Shown in pieces: positions 43,754 to 51,578 of a stretch of DNA of 51,578 nt. Both the position numbers and the translations under genes were made by a program. Source of the stretch: Bordetella parapertussis (GTDB lineage: Bacteria > Pseudomonadota > Gammaproteobacteria > Burkholderiales > SG8-39). Each line of letters begins with the position of its first letter. Within the stretch, counting starts at the first letter, position 1. A model generated the notes under the pieces. That model was given only the letters and a program-made list of their open reading frames with translations, did no database searches and was not told the DNA's origin. The DNA lies in NCBI GenBank assembly GCA_945897475.1, contig CAMDFL010000006.1:1-51578 (forward strand). Direction: 5' to 3'.

Positions 43754-45994
43754 TTGGCACACGTAGAATTGTCCTCTCCATCCAAAACTGAATCGACGTT
43801 AAAAGGCGACATTATCGGCGGAATGACGGCGTCATTCCTGGCCTTGCCGGTGAGTGCCGTCATCGGTTCTTTCACCCTTGAAGCACTCGGTCGCGACGGC
43901 TTCGATCTGGGCATTGTTTCTGGCATCTGGGGCCTGGCCTTGGGCGCGATCATGCTTGCTTTATTGGGAACGCGATCCACCGGCGTTAACCTGCCGCGCA
44001 GCGTGGCCGGTTTTTTCGTCGCGGCGCTGCTCATCCAGGTGATCTTAGAAACCAACCCCGCTGTCACGATAGATCCCACGTTGCAGATCGCCGGGGTGTT
44101 CCTGTTTCTTGCCCTGACAGGCCTGATACAAACAGTATTCGGCTTAAGCCGCATGGGTGGCTTGGTCAAGTATTGTCCACAACCGGTGTTGTCTGGATTT
44201 CTCAACGCGGTGGGCATTTTGCTACTGGTATCGCAGATTGGCGCCATGCTTGGCGTTGAAGACACTCACTCGATTGGAATCGTGTTCCGGGAACTCGGCG
44301 AAAAGTTCGCCCCCTTGAATCTGGTGGTGGTCGCGGCCACCGGCGCGATGATCGCCTGGCCACCTCGATTCGCGCAACGCATCCCGCCGATGGTTCTGGG
44401 GGTCATCGCAGGCACACTCGCCTATCACCTTCTGCAAGCCCTTGGATTGGAAAAATATCTAGGTTCCACCATTGGCTCCATGTCCCCCGATATCAAGCCA
44501 CCGTTTGACATCGCATTGAGTTTTTATCCATTTCTCGAGGTCTACGGCGCACGCCTGCCCGATATCATCGCCGCCGCATTCGGCCTGGCCATTGTCGCTT
44601 CGCTCGATCACCTGCTCTCCTCCAAGGCCTACGAGGCACAAACCGGCGTACGCCTGAACTCCAACAGAGAACTGGCCAAACTCGGCGCAACCAATACGCT
44701 TCTACCTTGTATCGGGTGCATTCCTGTTGGCATAAATCTGAGCAACAGCCTGGCCAACCACAACGCAGGAGGGCACAGTCGATGGTCGCTCGCGGTCATC
44801 GGCGTCATTTCTGTCATGGCTATTGTGCTGTTTGGGTGGGTCATCGCAATCCTGCCACGCGTGGTGGTGGCGGTATTGCTGATGACACTGGCGCTGCGCC
44901 TGATCGACTTTAACATTCCGACAAACTTATTTAACGCGATGCGCGGCAAGATCAAGATCAGCCGCAGCCACGCTATCGATCTGAGCATTCTAATCATTGT
45001 TGCCATGGTTGCTATTACGGTGGGGGTCGCCAAGGGCGTCGCGGTCGGGATAGTGATCGCAGTGGGCTTTTTCATCGCCACCACCAGCCGCTCGCTGGTG
45101 CGCCGGGTATATCGCTGCGACGCGATCCACTCTCACCGTTCGCGTCCTGCATCCGACATGGAACAGCTGGACAAGAACGGCAACAAGGTGGTGGTACTGG
45201 TCCTGGAGGGCATTGTGTTCTTCGGTACGGCCGATCACCTGCTCGACCAAATAGAACGCCTTTTGCGCGAGGACGTAAGCCACCTCATTCTCGACATGAA
45301 ACGGATCACCTATATTGATTCGACCGGCGCCGGAACAATCGCGCAAATCGCCAAACTGGTGCGCCAGTCACGACGCCAATTGCTGATATCCCACATGAAC
45401 AAGAATCACGAGTTGTGGGGATTTTTCCAGGACACCGGCGTAGTCAGCGCGGTAGGCGCCAGCGGATTTTTTGATGACACCGATCATGCGCTTGAAAAAG
45501 CGGAAAACGATGTGTTGCTTGCAGTAATCGGCGAAAAAAACATCCTCACGGAAACACCACTGGCACGCATTACACCAATGGAATTGCTCAATAGCCAGGA
45601 ACTTGCATTACTCACGCCGAAGCTTGAAAAGAGAATATTTCAACCGGGCGAATATGTTTTTCTGGAAGGCGACACCGGGGACGAGCTTTTCATCATCTCG
45701 GAGGGATCGGCGAGCGTCTATCGCGCCATGGAAGGCAATCTTGGCACCCACCGTTTGGTGACATTTGGACAAGGCACGGTATTTGGCGAAATGGCGCTGC
45801 TCGACTCGCAACCGCGTTCGGCAAGCGTGCGCGTCGACACCAAGCTCACCTGCTATGTCATGTCGCGCCGGCAAATGGATGAGCTAGTCGAACAGCACCA
45901 TGCCATCGCTGTCAAGATCATGACCAGTCTGTCGCGTGAATTGGGGCAGCGCCTGCGCAGCGCCAACAAGACCATCAATTCGCTGCAGGCCTAG
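43754..45994 (+). CDS. SulP anion transporter with STAS and cyclic-nucleotide-binding domains
   Basis: 746-residue membrane protein of the SLC26/SulP family: transport domain (~15-455) with about 14 segments and KGDIIGGMTASFLALPVSAV at the start; STAS domain (~475-580) with YIDSTGAG; and a C-terminal cNMP-binding domain (~620-735) with FGEMALLDSQPRSASVR, which retains the Glu and Arg of the phosphate-binding cassette. Substrate may be sulfate, bicarbonate or a dicarboxylate. The start is uncertain: an in-frame stop lies at 43745-43747, so a TTG at 43754 is used; the first ATG is 23 codons later and would remove conserved residues. No clear SD is seen. Confidence 0.9.
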   Translation: MAHVELSSPSKTESTLKGDIIGGMTASFLALPVSAVIGSFTLEALGRDGFDLGIVSGIWGLALGAIMLALLGTRSTGVNLPRSVAGFFVAALLIQVILETNPAVTIDPTLQIAGVFLFLALTGLIQTVFGLSRMGGLVKYCPQPVLSGFLNAVGILLLVSQIGAMLGVEDTHSIGIVFRELGEKFAPLNLVVVAATGAMIAWPPRFAQRIPPMVLGVIAGTLAYHLLQALGLEKYLGSTIGSMSPDIKPPFDIALSFYPFLEVYGARLPDIIAAAFGLAIVASLDHLLSSKAYEAQTGVRLNSNRELAKLGATNTLLPCIGCIPVGINLSNSLANHNAGGHSRWSLAVIGVISVMAIVLFGWVIAILPRVVVAVLLMTLALRLIDFNIPTNLFNAMRGKIKISRSHAIDLSILIIVAMVAITVGVAKGVAVGIVIAVGFFIATTSRSLVRRVYRCDAIHSHRSRPASDMEQLDKNGNKVVVLVLEGIVFFGTADHLLDQIERLLREDVSHLILDMKRITYIDSTGAGTIAQIAKLVRQSRRQLLISHMNKNHELWGFFQDTGVVSAVGASGFFDDTDHALEKAENDVLLAVIGEKNILTETPLARITPMELLNSQELALLTPKLEKRIFQPGEYVFLEGDTGDELFIISEGSASVYRAMEGNLGTHRLVTFGQGTVFGEMALLDSQPRSASVRVDTKLTCYVMSRRQMDELVEQHHAIAVKIMTSLSRELGQRLRSANKTINSLQA

Positions 45995-46009
45995 CAAATA
46001 CGATTGGGC

Positions 46010-46042
46010 AAGGTCCTGCAAAAAATCCATTGCAGGGGCCTT
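46010..46042. terminator. Hairpin downstream of the SulP gene
   Basis: CCTGCAA (46015-46021) pairs with TTGCAGG (46030-46036), extended by AAGG/CCTT across a small bulge. It lies between the convergent SulP and Bug genes. No T-run on either side. Confidence 0.45.
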
Positions 46043-46072
46043 ATCGTTCGAGAACCATTTTGGGGCAAATGA

Positions 46073-46092
46073 GAAAGAGGGTTTTCTCTTTC
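46073..46092. terminator. Second hairpin in the SulP/Bug convergent gap
   Basis: GAAAGAG (46073-46079) pairs with CTCTTTC (46086-46092) around GGTTTT, 18 bp before the end of the convergent Bug gene. Probably part of a bidirectional stop for transcription, though not a textbook intrinsic terminator. Confidence 0.45.
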
Positions 46093-46110
46093 CCTCCAGC
46101 ATTGCGCTTG

Positions 46111-47082
46111 TTACTCCGGACTGATCTTCGCCGCCTTGATAGCCTTCGCCATGATTTGCATGTCGCGTTTGATCTGAGCCAGATGTTCCTCGGGCGTATT
46201 GGCCACGGCGACAAATCCGATGCTCTTTAAGCGTTCCAAAGACTCGGGATGAGTGATGGCCTTGACCATCTCCGTGTTGAGGCGGCGCAGAATTGCGGCT
46301 GGAATTCCAGCCGGCCCGACAATCTCATCGCCGGTGGGAATTTTTTCATAGTCAGGCAGTTGCTCTCCCATCGATGGGTATTCAGGCAGCCCCGCGAACC
46401 GCTTGACGCTGGTCACCGCAAGAATGCGCAATTTACCCGCACGGGCCTGCTGCGCGGCGGTGATCAAGGGCCCAAACCCCATCGGAATCTGCCCCGCTGC
46501 CGTCGCAGTGATCGCGTCGGCGCCGCCCTTGTAGGGCACGTGGACGATGTCAACCCCAAATTTCAGCTTCAACAATTCCATCTCAAGATGGGAGCTTGCG
46601 CCCACGCCGTTGGAACCATAGGAAAGCTTGCCGGGATTGGCCCTGGCGTATTCGATTAATTCCTTCACCGAATTCACCGCTAGCGAATTGGCGACCACCA
46701 TGCTCAAAGTGGCGTCTGCCATGTGGGTGATGTAGGTGAAGTCGCGCAGCGGATCGTAAGGCGGATTCTTGAGAATAAAGGGCGTGGCTACCAGCGTAGT
46801 GGGCGCGCAATGCAATAAGGTATAGCCATCGGGTGCGGCTCGCACCACGGTTTGCGCAGCCAGAACCCCGCCGGCGCCGGCCATTGCCTCGACAATCACC
46901 GGCTGCCCCACAGACTCACTCATTTTCTGCGCCACCACGCGCATCACGCCATCGGCCACGCTGCCAGGGGTGAACGTGGAGAGCACCCGAAACGGTTTGG
47001 CTGGGAAGCTTTGCGCCATCGATGCGGCTGCAACGCCAAACTGAGCGCAAACAAAAACAATCAAGAAACATTTTCTATTCAT
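46111..47082 (-). CDS. Bug family (TctC-type) periplasmic substrate-binding receptor
   Basis: 323-residue precursor with signal peptide (cleavage after SMA near residue 23). Family blocks: FPAKPFRVLSTFTPGSVADG, GQPVIVEAMAGAGG, APDGYTLL, VHVPYKGGADAI and ESLERLKSIGF. A standalone receptor gene without permease. It is divergent from an SDR/serine-hydrolase pair, across a gap with a 30-bp duplication. Ligand unknown. Confidence 0.93.
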   Translation of the reverse strand: MNRKCFLIVFVCAQFGVAAASMAQSFPAKPFRVLSTFTPGSVADGVMRVVAQKMSESVGQPVIVEAMAGAGGVLAAQTVVRAAPDGYTLLHCAPTTLVATPFILKNPPYDPLRDFTYITHMADATLSMVVANSLAVNSVKELIEYARANPGKLSYGSNGVGASSHLEMELLKLKFGVDIVHVPYKGGADAITATAAGQIPMGFGPLITAAQQARAGKLRILAVTSVKRFAGLPEYPSMGEQLPDYEKIPTGDEIVGPAGIPAAILRRLNTEMVKAITHPESLERLKSIGFVAVANTPEEHLAQIKRDMQIMAKAIKAAKISPE

Positions 47083-47139
47083 AAATTTCCCTCCACCATG
47101 CGCCGAAGCCTCACACTATAATTCAGCAAGCCCGCGGAT

Positions 47140-47199
47140 CGGGAACCCAGGCAGAAATAAGCGCATATTCGGGAAGACAGGCAGAAATAAGCGCCTATT
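47140..47199. repeat. 30-bp tandem duplication upstream of the SDR gene
   Basis: Two 30-bp units (47140-47169, 47170-47199) share the core AGGCAGAAATAAGCGC and lie in the divergent gap between the Bug and SDR genes, about 110 bp before the SDR start. Confidence 0.88.
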
Positions 47200-47311
47200 T
47201 TTATGTGCGTATTCATGCCTGCCCTCACCCTGCTCGATACCTTGATGGGCCAGCCATCGGCTCAACGCATTCCGCTCCAGCCTTCAATTTTTTATACCAT
47301 TTATTTTGCCC

Positions 47312-48085
47312 ATGCAAGCAGCCCCAAATCTCAGCGGTCGCGTTGCCATAGTCACCGGCAGCGCACGACGCACCGGACGAACCATCGCACACAAACTGGC
47401 CGAAGCCGGCGCTTCGGTAGTGATTAACGCACGTAGCGCCCAGGTGGAAGCCCAGGGTGTCGTCGAAGAAATTGAATCCGCACACGGCAAGGGACGAGCC
47501 ATTGCATGCCTTGCCAATGTGAGCGATCCCCAGGCGGTCGATGCCATGATCGCGTTCACCCTGAAGTCCTATGGGCGACTCGACATTCTGGTGAACAACG
47601 CCTCAGTGCGACGCCATGGCGAATTCTCCACCTATAAATTGGAGGATTGGCACGACATTCTGCATACGACGCTGGATGGCACTTTTCTTTGCAGCCGTGC
47701 CGCGGCGCCGCATCTGGCGGTACACGAGCAGGGTTGCATTATCAATATCGGCGGCGTCGCTGCGCACACCGGCGCGCGCAACGCCGCGGCGATGATCACC
47801 GCCAAGGCCGGCTTGCTGGGACTGACACGAGCGCTGGCCCACGAACTGGGTTCGATGGGCATCACGGTAAATTGCGTGGCGCCGGCGTCGATGCGCTCAT
47901 CCGATGAAGATCCCGCCAAAACGGCGCAACTCAAATCCTTATACGGACACGACAATGTGCCGCTGGGGCGCTCGGGCACCATGGATGAGGTATCCGAGGC
48001 GGTGGTCTCATTGTGCGGGCCGGCCTGGCGTTACATGACAGGGCAAGTCATACACATCAATGGCGGCATTTTCTTCGGCTCCTAG
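47312..48085 (+). CDS. SDR-family protein lacking the catalytic Tyr and Ser
   Basis: 257-residue protein with the classical SDR fold: cofactor motif TGSARRTG, LVNNASVRRHG, and C-terminal GQVIHINGG. At the active site the usual Ser...YxxxK reads GGVAAHTG...MITAK: the Tyr is replaced by Met161 (257-residue numbering) and the Ser by Gly, while Lys165 remains. The rest is well conserved and the frame is intact, so the gene does not look decayed. It may bind NAD(P) without acting as a standard dehydrogenase. The ATG at 47312 is preferred over a TTG two codons earlier. An 81-bp gap separates it from the serine hydrolase gene on the same strand. Confidence 0.88.
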   Translation: MQAAPNLSGRVAIVTGSARRTGRTIAHKLAEAGASVVINARSAQVEAQGVVEEIESAHGKGRAIACLANVSDPQAVDAMIAFTLKSYGRLDILVNNASVRRHGEFSTYKLEDWHDILHTTLDGTFLCSRAAAPHLAVHEQGCIINIGGVAAHTGARNAAAMITAKAGLLGLTRALAHELGSMGITVNCVAPASMRSSDEDPAKTAQLKSLYGHDNVPLGRSGTMDEVSEAVVSLCGPAWRYMTGQVIHINGGIFFGS

Positions 48086-48166
48086 GTCCCAAGACGCTCC
48101 GATCAGTTGCCAGTAATCGGCGTATCTCGGCAGTCGCAATGCAAACAATGGAAACAAAATAAACCA

Positions 48167-49342
48167 ATGGAACATTTGAAAACCACCGTAACGCACGATG
48201 GAAAATCTTACGCCGTCGAAGGCTGGTGTGATCCCAGATTTAACGCGGCACGCGACCGATTCGTGAAAAATTTTGAGGAAGGCCTGGAGATCGGCGCCTG
48301 CATCGCCTGCAACATCGAGGGCAAGGCGGTGATGGATTTGTGGGGCGGATTTCTCGACCGTGCACAATCCAGGGATTGGGAGAAAGACACCATCGTCAAC
48401 ATGATGTCGGTGTCCAAGGCGATAACCGGAATCTGCGTCTACATCCTCGCCGACCGGGGATTGATCGACCCGCTGGCGCCGGTCGCGCGCTACTGGCCCG
48501 AATTCGCCGCCAATGGCAAGGAAAAACTGCAACTCAAATACGTACTGGATCATCGCGCCGGAATGGCATTGCTTAGCGAACCGATCCCGCGCGGCAGTGT
48601 CTACGAGCATGCGACGATGGCCGCGGCGCTGGCGCGCCAGCCCGCCGCCTGGGAACCCGGCACCGACGCCGGCTATCACGTGCTCACCCAAGGCTTTATC
48701 CTCGCCGAAGTGGTGAAGCGCGTCACCGGCAAAACACTAGGCACATTTTTTCGCACCGAAATCGCCGAGCCGCTGGCACTCGACTATCGCATCGGCCTGG
48801 ACACGATCGATCTGGGCCGTTGCGCCGAATGGGCTTTGCCCGCCGACAGCCCCATGGCCCGAGCCATCATCGATCCCTACGCCACCGCAGAGGGGGCGTT
48901 CTGGCAGCCATTGGCGGCGGATGAGGATTTCAATTCAGTGGCTTGGCGCACGGCGGAGATTCCTTCGGCCAATGGCCACGGCAACGCGCGTGCAGTGGCG
49001 AGACTCTACGGCGCACTGGTGCTGGGTGAGCAGGAGGGCGTTCACCTGATGAAGCGCGACACCCTGGAGAAAATGATCACCGAGCAGCACAACACTCGTG
49101 AGCGCTATCTCGGGCGCCACTACCACCAGGGTTCAGGGGTAGTGCTCTCCTCAAAACCCAACGCCTGGATGGGTCCCAATCCGCGCGCCTTCGGCCACCA
49201 GGGCGCAGGCGGCGCAATTGGATTTGGCGATCCCGACGCAAAGCTGGGGTTCTCCTATGCGATGAACAAGCCCCACGCGGATTTCACCGTTCCCACGCGG
49301 GCGCGCGTGATCGAAGCCATCTATGCCGCCTTGGGGTCATAA
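48167..49342 (+). CDS. Beta-lactamase-fold serine hydrolase (class C-like esterase family)
   Basis: 391-residue protein with the penicillin-binding/beta-lactamase fold. Nucleophile Ser81 and Lys84 are in MMSVSKAITG (SxxK), Tyr170 lies in GTDAGYHVLTQG at the YxN position (here YHV), and GHQGAGGAIG near the C-terminus matches the third motif (HxG type). There is no signal peptide, so it is likely cytoplasmic: an EstB-type esterase or related amidase rather than a beta-lactamase. The start at 48167 is preferred over a TTG at 48107. It probably forms an operon with the SDR gene. Confidence 0.88.
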   Translation: MEHLKTTVTHDGKSYAVEGWCDPRFNAARDRFVKNFEEGLEIGACIACNIEGKAVMDLWGGFLDRAQSRDWEKDTIVNMMSVSKAITGICVYILADRGLIDPLAPVARYWPEFAANGKEKLQLKYVLDHRAGMALLSEPIPRGSVYEHATMAAALARQPAAWEPGTDAGYHVLTQGFILAEVVKRVTGKTLGTFFRTEIAEPLALDYRIGLDTIDLGRCAEWALPADSPMARAIIDPYATAEGAFWQPLAADEDFNSVAWRTAEIPSANGHGNARAVARLYGALVLGEQEGVHLMKRDTLEKMITEQHNTRERYLGRHYHQGSGVVLSSKPNAWMGPNPRAFGHQGAGGAIGFGDPDAKLGFSYAMNKPHADFTVPTRARVIEAIYAALGS

Positions 49343-49489
49343 TTTATTACAACAAGAAATTGAAATTAAATGTTTTACTCCGTCAATGCTTTGTGATGGT
49401 GAGTAATTCTTTAAGTTTTAGTCACCTACCGGGTGAGTGTTGACAATTCGGGCAATGAATCAGCGTTTGTACACGTCCCGAAAATTTGT

Positions 49490-49522
49490 AAAGTTGCGCT
49501 TTTTGCAACTTTGCAAAGTTGC
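49490..49522. terminator. Three-arm alternating hairpin after the serine hydrolase gene
   Basis: Arm B GCAACTTT (49505-49512) can pair with arm A AAAGTTGC (49490-49497) or arm C AAAGTTGC (49515-49522); B and C together form the perfect 18-bp palindrome GCAACTTTGCAAAGTTGC. It lies in the 238-bp gap between two convergent genes. A further weak stem AGGGT/ACCCT follows at about 49527-49546. It may end transcription from both sides, although there is no long T-run after the stem. Confidence 0.55.
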
Positions 49523-49580
49523 GGGAAGGGTGGCCTCAATGACCCTCCCTTTGGTTCCGGCGCCGCCGGCTTAGGTGACA

Positions 49581-51011
49581 TCAGGCAGATCTCGCCGCAG
49601 TAGCCGATAGCCGCACAATCAACCAGAATGCGAAGGCCACCGGCAATATCGCCCAGGTAAACACCGCTGTTACCGCCTGACTGACCGTGGCGGCATCAAG
49701 GCCTGCGCCCAGACCCGCCATATTGGCGACCATACCGGCGATAGCGGTGCCAATCGCCTGCCCAAGGGAACGGATCATCGACATGGACGACGCGGTGATG
49801 GTCTCCTCGCCCTTCAAGGCGCCCTCCATGGTGCGCGAGCTCAAGTGCACGTGATGCACACCGACGCCGAAACCAAGGAAAAAACACCCGCACAACATCA
49901 TGGCGAGGGACGATCCTTGCATGGCGGCGAGAAAGGCCGCCACCGCGATCAGCATAAAAATCGGGCCGCTGCGCATCGCAAGCCGCTCACGCGAGCCGGT
50001 CCAGCCCGCAACGATAAAAGTACCAATGGTCCAGGAGGTGGAGTTAATCATGTTGGTGACGCCCACCAGCAGTGGCGTGACCTCATAGACCACTTGCAGC
50101 AACAGGGGCAAAAGTATGGTGATCGAAGCCTGTGCCGCGCCGACAATAATCAATATCCAATAACCCATTCCCACCGGATTGGTCAATGACAACGGTCGCG
50201 AAGGAAACATGCGCTGCTCGGCTCGCGCATCCAGCACAAAGGTCAATGCGATGCAGCCCAGCGCCGCCAACAACAGCAAAGCGCGTGCAATCAAAGATTC
50301 CATTTGCCCCGCCTCGGCCACGCCCAGTACACCGATGGCCAGTAGCGAAATCCGGGCGAATGGAAAACCAGATCCACCGCCTGCCTCGGTCAGCGACTTT
50401 GGGACCTTCAACCAGGCCACCACGCAAAATAACAGCACCAGGGGCAAAAAGGACCAGAATGCGCCGCGCCACCATCCGATCTCCGCAAATAGGCCACCAA
50501 CCAACGGGCCTATCAAGGCGCATACGCTCCAGAAGCCCTGGTAGACCGCAAGAATTCGAGTCCGGACATTGGGCGCATAGACGCGACTCACAAAGCCCAT
50601 GGTGCCCCCGAGAATGAGGCCGCCCCCAAAACCCTGAACCGATCGCGCCATGACAAGTTCCAGCATATCTGCGGACAGCGCGCAGCCCAGTGTGCCAAAG
50701 GCAAACACACAGCCGGCGAAAACAAAAGCGCCGCGCCCACCGGTGCGCGCCCACACCGGCCCGACACTCGCGGCGCCTACGATAGAACCGACCTGGTACA
50801 ACATCGAGGCCCATACGTAGTAAGAAGATCCGCCCAATTCGGCGACCACCGTGGGCATGATGGTGACAACAATCAGGATTTGCAGCGAATACATCATCAC
50901 ACCCATCATCACCATGAGGGTGTAGGCAGCGTTCGCGCCCTGAAACAGTTCGCTCCAACTGGCGGCTTGCGCCGAAGAAGCGATTACCTTGCCACTCGCC
51001 TTGTCACTCAT
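49581..51011 (-). CDS. MFS multidrug transporter, EmrB/QacA-like (DHA2)
   Basis: 476-residue membrane protein with about 12-14 helices. It opens with LMVMMGVMMYSLQILIVVTIMPTVVAELGG, the helix-1 motif of the DHA2 group (here LQILIVVTIMP rather than LDxTIVNVALP), followed by ARSVQGFGGGLILGGTMGFV in helix 4-5. There is no linked membrane-fusion (EmrA-type) gene. It is divergent from the Bug pseudogene at the window end. Substrate unknown. Confidence 0.87.
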   Translation of the reverse strand: MSDKASGKVIASSAQAASWSELFQGANAAYTLMVMMGVMMYSLQILIVVTIMPTVVAELGGSSYYVWASMLYQVGSIVGAASVGPVWARTGGRGAFVFAGCVFAFGTLGCALSADMLELVMARSVQGFGGGLILGGTMGFVSRVYAPNVRTRILAVYQGFWSVCALIGPLVGGLFAEIGWWRGAFWSFLPLVLLFCVVAWLKVPKSLTEAGGGSGFPFARISLLAIGVLGVAEAGQMESLIARALLLLAALGCIALTFVLDARAEQRMFPSRPLSLTNPVGMGYWILIIVGAAQASITILLPLLLQVVYEVTPLLVGVTNMINSTSWTIGTFIVAGWTGSRERLAMRSGPIFMLIAVAAFLAAMQGSSLAMMLCGCFFLGFGVGVHHVHLSSRTMEGALKGEETITASSMSMIRSLGQAIGTAIAGMVANMAGLGAGLDAATVSQAVTAVFTWAILPVAFAFWLIVRLSATAARSA

Positions 51012-51140
51012 AGGGCGATTCCTTTAAGATTCATTAATCCATACTCGCGCCATTGGCGCCAAGCGGACCGGCGGACTCTAGCCCAGAATGCCCGGATACC
51101 GCAGAGAGCCCATCAGATCAGAGCAATCAGTTCATCGCAG

Positions 51141-51578
51141 TCAGTTCAATTGGGCCAGCCGGTGCTGGTTGAAAATAACGGTGGCGCTTCGGGGATGATC
51201 GCGACTCAGTTGGTGGCGCGCTCGGCGCCCGATGGCCAGGATCATCAAAGGGCCGATGCAGGTAGTTCCCTACAAAGGCGGTGGACCGGCGGTAAACGAT
51301 CTGCTGGGCGGCCAGATTCCCCTGGTAACACAGCCTGTGGTTACCTTCCTGCAACATGCCAAGGCCGGAAAAGTGAGGATACTTGCAGTGATCTTGCCCA
51401 AGCGCTGGGAGAGCCTTCCCGATGTGCCCACCGTTACCGAGATTATTCCGGGGTTCGTCAAGCCTTCCGGGGGCGCGGGCGTATGGGGACCGGCCAAAAC
51501 TCCACCTGCGATTGCGCTGCGATTACAGTCCGCCATGGCATTCGCCTTAAAAGACCCGCAAGCCAATGAAGGACTGAA
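51141..51578 (+). pseudogene. Bug family receptor pseudogene, internally deleted and cut by the window end
   Basis: The frame from 51147 reads QLGQPVLVENNGGASGMIAT and continues to APDGQ; a second frame starting near 51241 reads MQVVPYKGGGPAVNDLLGGQ and continues to the window edge. In intact Bug proteins these two blocks are about 100 residues apart; here they are adjacent and in different frames. The signal peptide and first ~50 residues are also missing. Short repeats (GCAATCAGTTCAT / GCAGTCAGTTCAA) mark the upstream junction near 51122-51149. Confidence 0.8.

Noticed and set aside
43754..43825. Frameshift or missing start in the SulP gene
   Set aside because: The N-terminus aligns well with the family from the first residues; a TTG start is sufficient and common enough.

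Overview
The window looks like a chromosome segment of a betaproteobacterium, probably an uncultivated Burkholderiales relative. This is inferred from gene content: the carA-carB-greA ... yhbY/rlmE-ftsH block, the dapB-bamE/fur neighbourhood, divergent ppx/ppk, and several Bug (TctC-type) periplasmic receptors, a family expanded in Burkholderiales. No rRNA, tRNA, insertion sequence, prophage or CRISPR array was found. Coding density is high and the protein families are coherent throughout, so I see no clear foreign island.

Layout. (1) 1-16.4 kb is mostly housekeeping: FtsH protease, RlmE, YhbY, a FadL-type porin, GreA, CarB, CarA, DapB, BamE, Fur, a SixA-type phosphatase, Ppx and Ppk. (2) 16.4-24.2 kb is accessory metabolism: two Bug receptors, a zinc-free MDR reductase, a phytoene-desaturase-like flavoprotein, an MFS exporter, a MetE-type methyltransferase and a truncated relative of it. 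(3) 24.4-29.2 kb is a branched-chain-amino-acid-type ABC transporter (livK, livH, a fused livM-livG, livF). A MetE-type enzyme lies on each side of it. (4) 29.4-32.5 kb holds the second MetE-type enzyme, a glyoxalase-I-like protein, an SDR relic and an amidohydrolase. (5) 32.8-38.1 kb is a two-gene signalling operon: a CheB-CheR-PAS fusion overlapping a PAS histidine kinase with a receiver. (6) 38.3-46 kb holds an ICMT-like methyltransferase, a dienelactone hydrolase, a Bcr/CflA exporter, a Ser/Thr kinase fused to a dCache-HAMP sensor, and a SulP-STAS-cNMP transporter divergent from that kinase. (7) 46-51.6 kb holds a Bug receptor, an SDR that lacks its catalytic Tyr, a beta-lactamase-fold serine hydrolase, an EmrB/QacA-type exporter and a Bug pseudogene cut by the window end.

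Two themes stand out. First, short tandem duplications (units of 11-63 bp, 2-6 copies) occur in more than a dozen intergenic gaps or gene ends, often starting at a stop codon. In several genes similar repeats have become part of the protein (CarB tail, YhbY tail, Ppk and CheB/R N-termini, Ser/Thr kinase N-terminus). Relics such as a copied dapB 3' end, an SDR remnant, a truncated MetE-like gene and a Bug pseudogene point to active small-scale rearrangement. Second, there are plausible functional units that deserve attention: a Liv transporter flanked by two standalone MetE-type methyltransferases, and a transmembrane Ser/Thr kinase whose N-terminal repeats each carry a TQVD motif that fits an FHA docking site. 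All functions are assigned by reading motifs and family resemblance; no database search was run.
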